Below are positions 9,163 through 17,532 of a stretch of DNA of 46,128 bases, in pieces. The stretch comes from Planctomycetaceae bacterium. GTDB taxonomy: Bacteria > Planctomycetota > Planctomycetia > Pirellulales > Pirellulaceae. The DNA lies in NCBI GenBank assembly GCA_005778405.1, contig SXOA01000115.1, positions 1 through 46,128 of the forward strand, read 5' to 3'. Numbering within the stretch: the stretch's first letter is position 1; every line of letters starts with the position of its first letter. Under the pieces are notes generated by a model that was not told the origin of the DNA, searched no databases, and saw nothing but the letters and a program-made list of their open reading frames with translations. The translations under genes were made by a program, and so were the position numbers.

Positions 9163-9596
9163 ACAAATTGCTCTGGTGTCTGTTGATTGGATTCTGGGGC
9201 GCGATGTTCGCCGGCTGCGGACAACCCGCTCCGCCCACAACCGCTGCTCCATCCGGAGTCGTGGCCCTGCCTTCAGAACCCCCGAAAATGGTGCTGGAAA
9301 AGGCGGGCAAGGGCTCCGGCAAGCAAGGAAGACTTCTCGACGAGCACGAGGGGATTTACGTCACTCCCATTAAAGCTCTGTTTTCAACCAAGGAGTTTAT
9401 TGCCTACGAAATTCAAGTGAAGCACGCGCTTAGTCTTTACGAAGCCTACGAAGGCCGTGCCCCGAAGGACCATGAGGAATTCATGGAGAAGATCATCAAG
9501 GCGAATATGATCAAATTACCCGTGCTTCCTGATGGCCACAAATATGTCTATGACCCGATGTTGAAGACACTGATGGTGGAAAAACCGGCACCATAG
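9159..9596 (+). CDS. Small lipoprotein of unknown function
   Basis: A 145-residue protein whose N-terminus MNKLLWCLLIGFWGAMFAGC is a lipoprotein signal with the lipid-modified Cys at residue 20, followed by a Pro/Ala-rich linker. The C-terminal part (about residues 55-145) is a compact, mixed charged domain containing GIYVTPIKALFSTKEF and ends with a short conserved-looking VYDPMLKTLMVE. It should sit in a membrane facing the periplasm. The ATG overlaps the surE stop by four bases, indicating co-expression with surE. No known domain is recognised. Confidence 0.8.
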   Translation: MNKLLWCLLIGFWGAMFAGCGQPAPPTTAAPSGVVALPSEPPKMVLEKAGKGSGKQGRLLDEHEGIYVTPIKALFSTKEFIAYEIQVKHALSLYEAYEGRAPKDHEEFMEKIIKANMIKLPVLPDGHKYVYDPMLKTLMVEKPAP

Positions 9597-9609
9597 GACT
9601 CTTCGGAAT

Positions 9610-9665
9610 GTGGGGTGGGCTTCCAGTCTGCCCAAACATTCAGGGCAGGCTGGAAGTTCCCCCAC
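9610..9665. repeat. Intergenic inverted repeat (GGCAGGCTGGAAG family)
   Basis: Imperfect arms GTGGGGTGGGCTTCCAG / CTGGAAGTTCCCCCAC with internal CTGCCC / GGGCAG can form a long hairpin. Related half-elements occur at 14308-14328 and 23757-23782. It lies 13 bases after the lipoprotein stop and 19 before the next start, so it may also act as a terminator or mRNA-stability element. Confidence 0.6.
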
Positions 9666-9684
9666 GTCCAATCATCATGGAGTG

Positions 9685-10242
9685 ATGAAACCGATTCTCT
9701 TTGTTCTGGCCATCGTCACGTTCGTCTGTTCGCTCGGAGCTGTTACTGCGCAGGCTGCCGACTGGATTGTCGCCCCTTCGTACTACACCCATGACAAGGT
9801 GAGCGGGCAGCGCGTGGCGCAGTACACTCCCATCGGGCCATTCTATTACTATCAACGGGCCGACTTCATGCGGAGCGGCTATCGGAATTACCGCAGCACC
9901 ATTCAGGCCGGCGGGAGCGCGGACAACCTGCACATCGTCGAGGAGTGGGGAAATCCCGTCATCCCGTACGAGCAATGGCGTTTCCCCTATCGGCCCTATG
10001 GCTCGCCATACCAGGCCTGGGGGCCTCCGTTCGGCGGCCTGGGAAATGGTTATGGAGGGGGCTACGGACCTGGTGGACCATTCGCCTTTCCCGGTGGTGG
10101 ATTCGGTGGAGGATTCGGCGGCGGTTTTGGCGGCGGCAACAACCTGGTCATCCCCCGCAATCAAATGCCGCAGCAATGGATTGACGGACATCACCCGACC
10201 TACGACGGTGAAGACCGCAGCCAGTACTACGCCCCTTATTAA
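9685..10242 (+). CDS. Exported Gly-rich protein of unknown function
   Basis: A 185-residue protein with a Sec signal peptide ending near AQAA (about residue 22). The mature part is rich in Tyr, Pro and Gly: an aromatic region with PFYYYQRADFMRSGYRNY, then a run of GGG-F repeats (around residues 115-150), then a polar tail ending YYAPY. This composition suggests a flexible extracellular or envelope protein, not an enzyme. ATG at 9685 directly follows GGAG with very short spacing; the frame upstream of it is repeat-derived and not protein-like. No homologous domain is recognised. Confidence 0.7.
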   Translation: MKPILFVLAIVTFVCSLGAVTAQAADWIVAPSYYTHDKVSGQRVAQYTPIGPFYYYQRADFMRSGYRNYRSTIQAGGSADNLHIVEEWGNPVIPYEQWRFPYRPYGSPYQAWGPPFGGLGNGYGGGYGPGGPFAFPGGGFGGGFGGGFGGGNNLVIPRNQMPQQWIDGHHPTYDGEDRSQYYAPY

Positions 10243-10282
10243 CCGCTGATAAGCTTCTTGACTCGCGCTCCCCTGCTATGCC

Positions 10283-11410
10283 ATGCTTAACGGCATGCAG
10301 AACTTTCCCATTCAAGGATATGCCATTTTTCTGGGCGCGCTGACGCTCTCGGCCTTCTTGGGAGGGCACGCGGAATTGGATGGTGAGGTGGCCAGAGTGG
10401 AGCGACTCGTCCGTTTGCTCGGCGACGATGACTTCACAGTGCGCGATGCCGCGAGCAAGGAACTCGAAGCCCTGGGTGACAAAGCCATTCCCCAGTTGCG
10501 GAAAGCCGTCGAAGGAGGGGATGCCGAGGTCCGCTGGCGGGCGCAGCTCATCCTGGCGGCACCCAAACGCAAGAGCCCGTCGCTGGGCCTGCAACTCGTG
10601 CTCATCAAAGCGGGCGAATTCAAGATGGGATCGCCGGCGAACGAGAGCGGCCGGCGCGACGACGAACCGCAGCATCCCCGGAGCATCACCAGGCCCTTTT
10701 ACCTAGGCGTCTATGAAGTTTCCCAGGAAGAATACGAGCGGATCATGAAGGCCGCGCCCAGCAGCTTCTCGGCCAAGGGAATGGGTGCCGCAATCGTTGC
10801 CGGCAGGGACACCAGCCTGTTTCCGGTCGACAGCGTAACCTGGTTTGACGCCCTGGAGTTTTGCAATCGGCTGAGCAAACTGGATAGCTTTGAGCCGTAT
10901 TACATATTGGACAAGGTCGAGAGGCAGGGAGACTCCATCATCGCGGCCAACGTCGTCATCGCGGGCGGCTACGGCTATCGCCTGCCGACGGAAGCAGAGT
11001 GGGAGTATGCCTGTCGAGCCGGAACGCAAACTCCCTTTCATTTCGGCGGCAATAGCAATGGCACTCTCGCCAATCTTAAAGGAGTAACCATCGCCGGTGG
11101 ATACGGCGGAGACATCAAGGGCCCCAACTTGGGCCGAACCACTCAGGCCGGCAGCTACGCGGCCAATGCCTGGGGATTGTTTGACATGCATGGCAACGTG
11201 GGAGAGTGGTGTTGGGATTTTTACGACAAGGGTTACTACGCGGCTTCGCCCAGGAATAATCCGCAGGGGCCGGACAGCGGGGATCATCGCACCATCCGCG
11301 GCGGCTCGTGGCTGGTCACCGACGGCAGTTGCCGCTCCGCCAGCCGCTTCATGCAAACGCCGGGGGAAGCCAAGGACTTTGTTGGCTTTCGCGTCGCCAG
11401 GAATCCGTGA
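10283..11410 (+). CDS. FGE-sulfatase domain protein with N-terminal HEAT-like repeat, incomplete Cys pair
   Basis: A 375-residue protein with an N-terminal hydrophobic signal-like segment, a HEAT-like repeat (about residues 38-95, RLVRLLGDDDFTVRDAASKE) and a formylglycine-generating-enzyme-type domain (about 104-375). That domain shows FKMGSPANES, YRLPTEAEWEYACRAG, GLFDMHGNVGEWCWD and RGGSWLVTDGSC. True FGEs carry two Cys here (GGSYxC....C) that bind copper; in this protein the first is Val345 and only Cys350 remains, so canonical sulfatase-activating activity is doubtful. Its stop codon overlaps the start of the sulfatase-like gene by one base. ATG at 10283 or 10295 could start translation, and no clear ribosome-binding site separates them. 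Confidence 0.85.
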   Translation: MLNGMQNFPIQGYAIFLGALTLSAFLGGHAELDGEVARVERLVRLLGDDDFTVRDAASKELEALGDKAIPQLRKAVEGGDAEVRWRAQLILAAPKRKSPSLGLQLVLIKAGEFKMGSPANESGRRDDEPQHPRSITRPFYLGVYEVSQEEYERIMKAAPSSFSAKGMGAAIVAGRDTSLFPVDSVTWFDALEFCNRLSKLDSFEPYYILDKVERQGDSIIAANVVIAGGYGYRLPTEAEWEYACRAGTQTPFHFGGNSNGTLANLKGVTIAGGYGGDIKGPNLGRTTQAGSYAANAWGLFDMHGNVGEWCWDFYDKGYYAASPRNNPQGPDSGDHRTIRGGSWLVTDGSCRSASRFMQTPGEAKDFVGFRVARNP

Positions 11411-12900
11411 TGCCGCGACTCCTCGGCCTGGCTCTGCTGGTGGTTGCCTCGATTCCCGTTTTGAGCGGCTGCGGCTCGAAGAATCCACCTTCAAACGACA
11501 CGGTTCCGAGGACTATCCCCAAGAAAAGAGAAAGAGTCCAACCCGCGCCGATTGACCTCGCCGCATTGCCGTTCAAGTACAAAGACCACAATGTCGTCTT
11601 CGTGAGCTTCGACGCGCTGCAGGCCGCGCACACTGGTCTTCTCGGATACGAGCGGGACGTAACGCCGACGCTCGATGTCTTCGCCCAGGACTGCTTCATC
11701 TTCGAGAATCAGATATCGGTCGCTTCCTGGACTGTTCCCTCTTCGATGAGCTGGTTTACCGGCGTTTATCCCTCGGAGCACCGGCTGACGAACAAGTTTG
11801 CGGTCTACAGCGATTCCGTTCAAAAACCGGCCAGGCTGACTGAACTGGCTCCCAGCCTGATCACTCTCGCCCAAATCCTGAAAGACAACGGCTATGCTAC
11901 CGGCGGCTTCACCGGCAATGCGGGCGTCAGCGGCCCGTTTGGGTTTGCCCAAGGCTTCGACGTGTACTTCGCCGAAAAGGAGAAGTTCGGCAGCCTGGAG
12001 CGTAGCATCCCAGAAGCTCTCGACTGGGTGAAAGCCAACCGGGACAAGAAGTTCTTCCTCTTCCTCCACGGTTACGATTGCCACGGCCAGTCCGCTCCCG
12101 CCGGCGGCTATGACTATCGCTTTGTGGATAAGGCTTACGATCGCAAGTTCACAGGCTCGGTGCAGGAACAGGAAGTCCTCCGCGAGGAGGGGCTCGACAA
12201 GGGGCAACTCACGCTTCGCGATCAGGACGTCCGTTTTTGGCGGGCGATCTACGACGAAAAGATTCAAAGGGCCGACGCGAAGTTCAAGAGCTTCCTTGCA
12301 CAGTTCGCCGAAACTGGCCTGACGGAAAAAACGCTCTTCATCATCACCTCCGACCACGGCACCGAATTCTACGAACATCGCCGCCTCGACCACGGCTTCA
12401 CGCTTTATCAGGAGCAGATCCATGTGCCGCTGCTCATCAAGCTGCCGGGACAAAAGGGAGGCCGCCTGGTCACGGAGCGCCACAGCAGTCTCGACTTGAT
12501 GCCGACCATCCTCGATCTGCTGGATGTTGATGTCCCGAATGCCGCTCAGAAACAGATGCGCGGGACTAGTCTCGTTGCCGCGTTGACGCATGAAGCTGCC
12601 TCGCAGGACATCATCTCCGAAACCGACTATCGCCAATACACTTACAAGCGGTCCCTCATCGCCCCCGACGGCTGGAAGCTCATCTACACCCTCGAATCCC
12701 GCAGCCGCGAGCTCTATGACCTGAACACCGACCCCGCTGAGCAGCACGACCTCGCTTCCACTCAATCCAAGAAAGCGGACGAGCTCGAGGACCGCCTCTT
12801 CACTCACTTCCGCGCCATCGGCCACGACCTGACCACTCATTCCTGGGAGCCGGGGCTGAATCCCGTTTACAACTCGCAGGCAAAGGGCAAGCCGAAGTAG
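11410..12900 (+). CDS. Sulfatase/alkaline-phosphatase superfamily lipoprotein with Thr at the nucleophile position
   Basis: A 496-residue protein with a lipoprotein signal (Cys21 in VLSGCG). The metal-binding VVFVSFDALQAAHTGLLGY and the later TSDHGTEFYEH place it in the sulfatase family. The residue that would be modified to formylglycine (C/S-x-P-S-R) is Thr108 in SWTVPSSMSWFTG and the Arg is Ser112. Thr nucleophiles at this site are known in the related lipoteichoic-acid synthases and phosphoethanolamine transferases, so it may be a phosphotransferase or phosphodiesterase rather than a sulfate ester hydrolase. It is translationally coupled to the FGE-like gene through TGATG. It probably acts at the outer face of a membrane. 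Confidence 0.85.
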   Translation: MPRLLGLALLVVASIPVLSGCGSKNPPSNDTVPRTIPKKRERVQPAPIDLAALPFKYKDHNVVFVSFDALQAAHTGLLGYERDVTPTLDVFAQDCFIFENQISVASWTVPSSMSWFTGVYPSEHRLTNKFAVYSDSVQKPARLTELAPSLITLAQILKDNGYATGGFTGNAGVSGPFGFAQGFDVYFAEKEKFGSLERSIPEALDWVKANRDKKFFLFLHGYDCHGQSAPAGGYDYRFVDKAYDRKFTGSVQEQEVLREEGLDKGQLTLRDQDVRFWRAIYDEKIQRADAKFKSFLAQFAETGLTEKTLFIITSDHGTEFYEHRRLDHGFTLYQEQIHVPLLIKLPGQKGGRLVTERHSSLDLMPTILDLLDVDVPNAAQKQMRGTSLVAALTHEAASQDIISETDYRQYTYKRSLIAPDGWKLIYTLESRSRELYDLNTDPAEQHDLASTQSKKADELEDRLFTHFRAIGHDLTTHSWEPGLNPVYNSQAKGKPK

Positions 12901-12948
12901 TAAACTACCAGACGAACAAGTCTTCTCTCGCCAGACAGGAGTCCTTTC

Positions 12949-14301
12949 ATGTACTCGCACTCTCACAACCTCAATCGCCGCAACTTCATCCTCGCTTCGG
13001 GAACGGGTCTCGCTGCTGGTTATGCCACGATTGCAACTCGAACCTCGCTCGCCGAAGATCGCCCGGCTGTCAAATTTCCGCGGGCAACTTCCGGCGACAC
13101 GGCCGCCGAGCCCAACTGGGAGGAGAAGCTGTCCATCACCGTCGGGCCGAAAGACGCCGATATCGTCGGCACTTCGCAGAAGGCGCTGCAAGCCGCCGTC
13201 GACTACGTTGCCCGACTCGGCGGCGGCACGGTGAAGGTGCTTCCCGGCGAGTACAAGCTGCGGAACTCTGTCTTTCTCGCTTCCAAAGTCCGGTTGCTCG
13301 GCAGCGGCGACGAAAGCCGCCTCATCAAGGAGCCGTCGATCAGCACCAAGCTGGCGGCTGACTCCGATTGGTACGACCAGGAAATCACGCTCGACGATGC
13401 CGCGGGGTTTCAGATCGGCGATGGCGTTTGTCTGCGGACGAAGAATCCGCACAACGGCGGCACCAACATCCTCAAGCGGACTCTCATTGCCCGCAGCGGC
13501 CAGCGGTTCAAAATCGACAAGGCTCTCCGCGAAAACTTCTGGCACGTTGGCGAATCGACCGCCTCCACGCTGTTCCCCATCATCAGTGGTGAACTGATCG
13601 AGGACTTCGCCATCGAGAACATCGCCCTGGACGGCAACCGGGCCAAGAACACCAACCTCGACGGCAACTACGCCGGCTGCATCTTCCTGCAGGATTGCAG
13701 CCGCGGCAACATTCGCCGCGTCGCGGCCCGCGATTACAACGGCGACGGCATCAGTTGGCAAATCTGCCACGACATGCTCGTGGAAGACTGCACCAGCCGC
13801 GGCCACGCCGGCCTGGGGCTGCACCCCGGCAGCGGCTCGCAGCGGCCCGTGATGCGGAACAACAAGCTGGCGGACAACGACATCGGCATCTTTTTCTGCT
13901 GGGGAGTGAAGTACGGCCTGGCGGAAGGAAACCAGATCAAGAACTGCCGCCTGGGCGTGTCCATCGGCCACCGCGACACCGACAACCTTGTGGTGAGCAA
14001 CGACATCGACTCCAGCGGCCAGTCTGGCGTCCTCTTCCGCCCCGAGCGCGGCCCCGGCTTCTGCGGCCACCGCAACGTCATCGAAAAGAACCGGATTACC
14101 AACTCCGGCGGCGACACCGGCATCGGCATCGACATCCAAGGCGGCACCGAATCCATCACCCTCCGCTCCAACACCATCCGCGAAACCCGCTCCGCTGCGG
14201 CTCGCATCGGCATCCGCCTGGGGAAAGAGACGAAGGACATCACGCTGGCGGAGAACAAGATCGAGGGAGTTAAGACCGACGTTTCCGATCTGAGGATCTG
14301 A
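12949..14301 (+). CDS. Tat-exported right-handed parallel beta-helix protein
   Basis: A 450-residue protein with a twin-arginine signal (NRRNFILASGTGLAAG). The mature part begins with a pectate-lyase-3-like segment (ALQAAVDYVARLGGGTVKVL), followed by many short repeats typical of parallel beta-helices (for example NNKLADNDIGIFF and RNVIEKNRITNSGGDTG). Such proteins are usually polysaccharide lyases or glycoside hydrolases, or structural binders; the catalytic residues are not identifiable by eye. ATG at 12949 has AGGAGT about eight bases upstream. It sits 48 bases after the sulfatase-like gene and may share its transcript, which would fit joint action on sulfated or acidic polysaccharides. 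Confidence 0.85.
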   Translation: MYSHSHNLNRRNFILASGTGLAAGYATIATRTSLAEDRPAVKFPRATSGDTAAEPNWEEKLSITVGPKDADIVGTSQKALQAAVDYVARLGGGTVKVLPGEYKLRNSVFLASKVRLLGSGDESRLIKEPSISTKLAADSDWYDQEITLDDAAGFQIGDGVCLRTKNPHNGGTNILKRTLIARSGQRFKIDKALRENFWHVGESTASTLFPIISGELIEDFAIENIALDGNRAKNTNLDGNYAGCIFLQDCSRGNIRRVAARDYNGDGISWQICHDMLVEDCTSRGHAGLGLHPGSGSQRPVMRNNKLADNDIGIFFCWGVKYGLAEGNQIKNCRLGVSIGHRDTDNLVVSNDIDSSGQSGVLFRPERGPGFCGHRNVIEKNRITNSGGDTGIGIDIQGGTESITLRSNTIRETRSAAARIGIRLGKETKDITLAENKIEGVKTDVSDLRI

Positions 14302-14307
14302 CCGTTG

Positions 14308-14328
14308 GGGCAGGCACCCAGCCTGCCC
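14308..14328. terminator. Hairpin GGGCAGGC/GCCTGCCC after the beta-helix gene
   Basis: Perfect eight-base arms with a five-base loop, seven bases after the beta-helix stop. No T tract follows, so it may be a repeat element (related to that at 9610-9665) or a stability hairpin more than a classical Rho-independent terminator. Confidence 0.45.
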
Positions 14329-14372
14329 AGCCTCCTTTGGTCCAGCGACATCCCGAATCGCTGCCCCGCCTC

Positions 14373-14400
14373 TTGACACTGTCATATAACAGTGTATAAT
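14373..14400 (+). promoter_or_regulatory. Consensus promoter with operator palindrome in the spacer
   Basis: TTGACA (14373-14378) and TATAAT (14395-14400) are both perfect housekeeping-sigma hexamers, spaced 16 bases apart. The palindrome ACACTGT-catata-ACAGTGT (14376-14395) fills the spacer. The MerR-family start codon begins seven bases after the -10 element, so transcription should start at or next to the A of the ATG, giving a leaderless mRNA. The palindrome is a likely operator for the MerR-family product. Confidence 0.85.
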
Positions 14401-14406
14401 TTGGGC

Positions 14407-15057
14407 ATGCCGGCAGAATCGCTCCTGACTATCGATCAACTGGCCGCGAAAGTGGCGGAGGCCCTTTCGGGAGAGGCGCTGCCGGGGCAGAACGGCAGGG
14501 TGCGGGAGGTGCCGGACGTCCGGACGCTTCGCTATTACACCACGATTGGTCTGCTCGACCGGCCCGCGGAGATGCGGGGCCGCACCGCGCTCTACGGCCG
14601 GCGGCATTTGCTGCAACTGGTGGCGGTGAAGCGGCTGCAGGCCAAGGGGCTGAGCTTGACGGAAGTTCAGGCCCGGCTGATCAATGCCAGCACTCGGGAA
14701 CTGTCACGCCTGGCCCAGTTGCCCAAGGACTATGAAATTGCATCGGCCCCCCTCACCACTCCAGAACCCGAAAGGAACCCCAGCCGCGAACAACTTCCAT
14801 CTCCTTCCACTCCTTCCCAATCAGCGCTCCCGTTTTGGAAACAATCCCAAGCAACCCTGGAGACGAATCAACATCAAGAAACCAATCCCGGTTCGGAAGA
14901 AACCCCTGGCTCCACGCCGTTGCACGCAATTCCCTTGGCGGAGGGTGCCGCGATTCTGCTCGGTGCCCGCCGTCCACCGGACGGCGACGACCTGGAGGCG
15001 ATCCGGGTCGCCGCTCAGCCGCTCCTCAAACTTCTCGCTCGCCGCAGGCTTCTCTGA
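14407..15057 (+). CDS. MerR-family transcriptional regulator linked to a VIT/vWA gene
   Basis: A 216-residue regulator. The N-terminal DNA-binding domain (about residues 8-95) has an enlarged first helix-turn-helix, then DVRTLRYYTTIGLLDRP and YGRRHLLQLVAVKRLQAKGLSLTEVQ, the MerR pattern. A Pro/Ser/Gln-rich linker (about 110-170) leads to a short C-terminal segment with EGAAILLGARRPPDGDDLEAI. No metal-binding Cys is present, so it is not a classical mercury or copper sensor. ATG at 14407 is preferred to an in-frame GTG at 14392, because the GTG lies inside the promoter. Translation would be leaderless. The stop is 15 bases before the VIT/vWA gene, indicating an operon and probable autoregulation through the palindrome in its promoter. 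Confidence 0.85.
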   Translation: MPAESLLTIDQLAAKVAEALSGEALPGQNGRVREVPDVRTLRYYTTIGLLDRPAEMRGRTALYGRRHLLQLVAVKRLQAKGLSLTEVQARLINASTRELSRLAQLPKDYEIASAPLTTPEPERNPSREQLPSPSTPSQSALPFWKQSQATLETNQHQETNPGSEETPGSTPLHAIPLAEGAAILLGARRPPDGDDLEAIRVAAQPLLKLLARRRLL

Positions 15058-15072
15058 TGAAAGGACCATGCC

Positions 15073-17502
15073 ATGACCAACGTGAACTCCCTTCCGATTC
15101 TTAACGACAACGAAATTTTCGCCGATCCCTCGGACGAAGCCGGTTTTGGAGCGCTGGTCACCGGCCGGGGTGCGTTGCCGCTGGCAGCGATGTCCGTGCG
15201 GGCCAACCTCTGCGGCCTGACGGCGGAAGTGCAGGTCGAACAGACCTTCGTCAACACAACGGGCGAGCCGATCGACGCGACATACTTGTTTCCGCTGCCC
15301 GACCGGGCCGCGGTCACGGCCTTCCGGATGAAGGTGGGGGAGCGAGTCATCGAAGGGGAGCTCAAGGAGCGAGCCGCCGCCCGCCGCGAGTATGACGAAG
15401 CCCTGGCGAGCGGGCACCGCGCAGCCATTGCGGAAGAAAATCGCCCCGATGTGTTCAGCATGGGGGTTGGCAATCTGATCCCTGGCGACCTAGCCGTTGT
15501 TTCCCTCAGGCTGGTCGGGCCGCTGCTGTATGAAGACGGCGAGGCGACTTTTCGGTTCCCGCTGGTCGTTGCGCCCCGGTACATTCCGGGGACGCCACTT
15601 TCGGGTCCTTCCGTTGGGCCTGGCACCGCTCTGGATACGAATGCCGTTCCCGACGCTTCGCTGATCACACCCCCCGTTTTGCTCCCGGGCTTTCCCAATC
15701 CGGTGAAGCTCGAGCTTTCCGCCATGATTGAGGCGGGAGGGCTCAGAATTGGGCAGATTCGGTCGAGTCTCCATGCGGTGGTGGAGAAGGGGGACGAGCA
15801 AGATCGGCGAGTCGTGCGGATTCAGCCGGGCGAGCGGCTTAATCGGGACTTTATCCTGAGGATGGCGGTGGAAGAAACATCGCTCCGGCCCAGTGTGGTG
15901 CTGCGGCCGGATGTAAAGGGAGACGAGGGAACGTTTCTGCTCACGCTGTTGCCGCCGCAGTCCGCCATTCAAAAACAACGGCCCCGAGACGTGGTCCTGC
16001 TGCTGGATCGCTCCGGCAGCATGTCCGGGTGGAAGATTGTGGCCGCACGCCGGGCGGCGGCGCGGATTATTGATACGCTGCTGCCACAGGATCGATTTAG
16101 CGTGCTGGCTTTCGATGACAAAGTCGAATCGCCGGATCACCTAAAGTCCGGGCTGACTGCCGCCACGGATCGGAACCGTTTTCGGGCGGTGGAGTTTCTT
16201 TCGCGTCTCGACGCTCGCGGCGGCACCGAGCTCGCCCAGCCGCTGGCCCGAGCAGTGACCAGCGTGTCATCCGGCGACCCGGCGCGAGATCGCGTACTCG
16301 TGCTGGTGACGGATGGGCAGGTAGGGAACGAAGATCAACTGCTGGCAACGCTCGGCACCAAGGCCCGCGAGATGCGGATTTTTACGCTCGGCATCGACAT
16401 GGCGGTGAACGCCGGATTCTTGCAGCGGCTGGCCTGTTTGGGAGGCGGGGCTTGCGACCTGGTGGAATCCGAAGAGCGGCTCGACGAAGTGCTGTCCAAA
16501 ATCCACCGCCGCGTGGGCACGCCAATTCTCACCGGCGTGCGGATTGCCGGAGGGGACTTGAAGTTGCAATCGGACAGCCTTACTCCCGCTCGGCTGCCGG
16601 ATTTGTATCCCGGAGTGCCTCTGATGGTGATGGGGCGATACCAAGGGAAAGCGAGCGGGACCATCGAGATTGGAGCCCAGGACGCACTCGGCCAACCCTG
16701 GTCACAGAAAATCGGCTTCACGCCAAGCGCGGCCGCGCCGCTGTCCGCGCTGTGGGCTCGCGGCCATCTCCGCGATTTGGAGGATTGGTATGTGCGCACG
16801 GACTTGCGGAACGGTGATTTGGAGAAAAAAATCGCCGCCATTTCGCTCCGCTTTGGCGTACTCTGCCGCTTCACGGCGTTTGTGGCGGTCGACCGGTCGC
16901 TGGTGGTCAATGCGGGGGGTGAGCAGCGGAAGCTGGTCCAACCGGTGGAGATGCCGGAAGGTTGGGAGGACGGGTCAACTCAAAGATTCGCCAAGTATCT
17001 TTCCACAAGCGCGCTGATGGGTGGTACGGCCGCATTGTCAATGCCATTTGCGATGGACGACTCGGATGCACTCAGTGAAGAGCCCCTAATGCTCCAGGCG
17101 ATGGCATCCCAACTTCGCTCGCCGCCCGCAGCAATGCTGCGCAAGTCGATGTCGCAGGCCACTCCGCGGTCGAGGCCAGCCCCGCTGCCGCCGGACCTCT
17201 CCGCGTATCGCGCCCGCGCGGCCAAATTTCTGCAAGACTGGCTGCCGGTTTCTCTGCTCGACAGGGATGCCCAGCAGCAGTTTTTGCAACTCTTTCTGCG
17301 CGAGTTCACGGAACTGATTGCGGACCTCAAGTCCGTTTCCGCGCCGGCCGAGGAAATCGAGCCCTTGAAGCAACTTTGTCAAGGTTTGGCCACGGCGTTG
17401 AACTCGGGCACGGCTAGCGATACAGAATGGAGCTCGCTCTGCAAGCAGATGGAGCAAACCTGTGCCGCCTTCGCCCAAGTGCGGCCGGCATTTTGGAAAT
17501 GA
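15073..17502 (+). CDS. VIT and von Willebrand factor A domain protein
   Basis: An 809-residue protein. Residues about 25-165 form a VIT (vault protein inter-alpha-trypsin) domain, with EVQVEQTFVNTTGEPIDATY and the conserved FPLPDRAAVTAF. Residues about 305-480 form a vWA domain with a complete metal-ion adhesion site: DRSGSMS (D311), the Thr in ARGGTELAQ and the Asp in VTDGQVGNED. The C-terminal about 250 residues are helical and end without a membrane anchor. No signal peptide is apparent, so it is probably cytosolic, acting as a metal-dependent protein-interaction scaffold. It is co-transcribed with the MerR gene. Its role in planctomycetes is unknown. Confidence 0.9.
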   Translation: MTNVNSLPILNDNEIFADPSDEAGFGALVTGRGALPLAAMSVRANLCGLTAEVQVEQTFVNTTGEPIDATYLFPLPDRAAVTAFRMKVGERVIEGELKERAAARREYDEALASGHRAAIAEENRPDVFSMGVGNLIPGDLAVVSLRLVGPLLYEDGEATFRFPLVVAPRYIPGTPLSGPSVGPGTALDTNAVPDASLITPPVLLPGFPNPVKLELSAMIEAGGLRIGQIRSSLHAVVEKGDEQDRRVVRIQPGERLNRDFILRMAVEETSLRPSVVLRPDVKGDEGTFLLTLLPPQSAIQKQRPRDVVLLLDRSGSMSGWKIVAARRAAARIIDTLLPQDRFSVLAFDDKVESPDHLKSGLTAATDRNRFRAVEFLSRLDARGGTELAQPLARAVTSVSSGDPARDRVLVLVTDGQVGNEDQLLATLGTKAREMRIFTLGIDMAVNAGFLQRLACLGGGACDLVESEERLDEVLSKIHRRVGTPILTGVRIAGGDLKLQSDSLTPARLPDLYPGVPLMVMGRYQGKASGTIEIGAQDALGQPWSQKIGFTPSAAAPLSALWARGHLRDLEDWYVRTDLRNGDLEKKIAAISLRFGVLCRFTAFVAVDRSLVVNAGGEQRKLVQPVEMPEGWEDGSTQRFAKYLSTSALMGGTAALSMPFAMDDSDALSEEPLMLQAMASQLRSPPAAMLRKSMSQATPRSRPAPLPPDLSAYRARAAKFLQDWLPVSLLDRDAQQQFLQLFLREFTELIADLKSVSAPAEEIEPLKQLCQGLATALNSGTASDTEWSSLCKQMEQTCAAFAQVRPAFWK

Positions 17503-17519
17503 GAGGGGCCGCCACCTCT
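17502..17519. terminator. Possible short hairpin between convergent genes
   Basis: AGAGG (17502-17506) pairs with CCTCT (17515-17519) in the 30-base gap between convergent genes. It could end both transcripts, but the stem is short and there is no T tract. Confidence 0.25.
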
Positions 17520-17532
17520 GGCCCTGTTACCA

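Noticed and set aside
14377..14394. LexA-type SOS box in the MerR promoter
   Set aside because: The core is CTGT-N6-ACAG, two bases shorter than the enterobacterial CTGT-N8-ACAG, and adjacent genes are not SOS genes.
11491..14616. A 1041-codon open frame on the minus strand over the sulfatase-like and beta-helix genes
   Set aside because: It is antisense to two genes with clear family motifs; its residue composition is typical of high-GC shadow frames and it has no recognisable motif.
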